Shown here in pieces: positions 63,871-64,000 of a stretch of 64,000 nucleotides of DNA. The stretch covers positions 1 through 64,000 of the forward strand of contig DATGLL010000099.1 of the NCBI GenBank assembly GCA_035294145.1, in the 5' to 3' direction. The notes beneath the pieces were generated by a model that saw nothing but the letters and a program-made list of their open reading frames with translations, did not search any database and was not told where the DNA came from. Numbering within the stretch: the first letter of the stretch is position 1; each line of letters begins with the position of its first letter. The DNA is from CADDZO01 sp035294145. Its GTDB lineage: Bacteria > Chloroflexota > Dormibacteria > Dormibacterales > Dormibacteraceae. The translations under genes and the position numbers were made by a program.

Positions 63871-64000
63871 ATGGCACGCTCGGAACGCGCGGTTCGAGCG
63901 GGAGGTGCGGATGGCGTCTCCTCTCGGATGCTGATCGTCGACACCGACGTGCACGAGTACTTCAAGGGCTTCGAGGCGCTCCTGCCCTACCTTGCGCCCG
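63871..64000 (+). CDS. Amidohydrolase-2 family protein, N-terminus only (cut by window end)
   Basis: The visible 43 residues end with MLIVDTDVHEYFKGFEALLP and YLAP, matching the start of the amidohydrolase at 38831 (DCDVHEGMRSITELLPYLPP). The DxH metal motif is present. GGGAGG lies about 10 bases before ATG 63871. The rest is outside the window. Confidence 0.75.
   Translation, partial: MARSERAVRAGGADGVSSRMLIVDTDVHEYFKGFEALLPYLAP

Overview
The window is a high-GC bacterial chromosome segment, without tRNA genes, rRNA genes or CRISPR arrays that I can see. Its left quarter is a housekeeping block on the minus strand, read right to left: rpmG-secE-nusG-rplK-rplA, then (after an oppositely oriented RNA methyltransferase gene) rplJ-rplL-rpoB-rpoC, followed by a divergent membrane-anchored kinase-like protein. 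The single-type rpoB of about 1180 residues, the coiled-coil insertion in RpoC, F420-type luciferase-like oxidoreductases, lipoprotein-type binding proteins and strong GC bias suggest a Chloroflexota, Dormibacterota or Actinomycetota-like lineage. This placement is inference only; a marker-gene tree would settle it.

From 15 kb rightwards the window is accessory and catabolic. A decarboxylating-dehydrogenase family gene is followed by a decayed IS607 element (16229-17330) that carries in-frame palindromic insertions. Next come an amidase with a CUT2-type sugar-like ABC transporter and a cyclase-family hydrolase (18-23.5 kb), and a soluble diiron monooxygenase operon very close to toluene 4-monooxygenase (24.5-33 kb). 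That operon carries hydroxylase subunits A, B and E, effector D, a Rieske ferredoxin, and a glutathione-reductase-fold ferredoxin reductase in place of the usual TmoF. It also encodes AraC and XRE regulators, two SnoaL-like proteins and a DJ-1 family protein.

The right half (34-64 kb) is a catabolic island of short operons: four crotonase-family enzymes, two NDP-forming acyl-CoA synthetases, two FMN 2-hydroxyacid oxidases, two F420-type LLM oxidoreductases, a second cyclase-family protein, a MetE-like transferase, two amidohydrolases (the second cut by the window end), a Rieske protein, an SDR, a dihydroxyacetone-kinase-like DhaK/DhaL pair, a GMC oxidoreductase, an MBL hydrolase, a zinc alcohol dehydrogenase and a LIV-type ABC importer with a fused LivM-LivG. 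Together these look like uptake, ring or carbonyl oxidation, CoA activation and beta-oxidation-like breakdown of an unknown (possibly cyclic or terpenoid) substrate.

Operons are separated by long, very GC-rich spacers without recognisable genes. Six of the intergenic regions of the island contain a rare AT-rich patch with a shared core (A[C/T]NNTATT), which may be promoters or operators of one regulon. The left edge of the window contains a frame-broken IS701-type transposase fragment.
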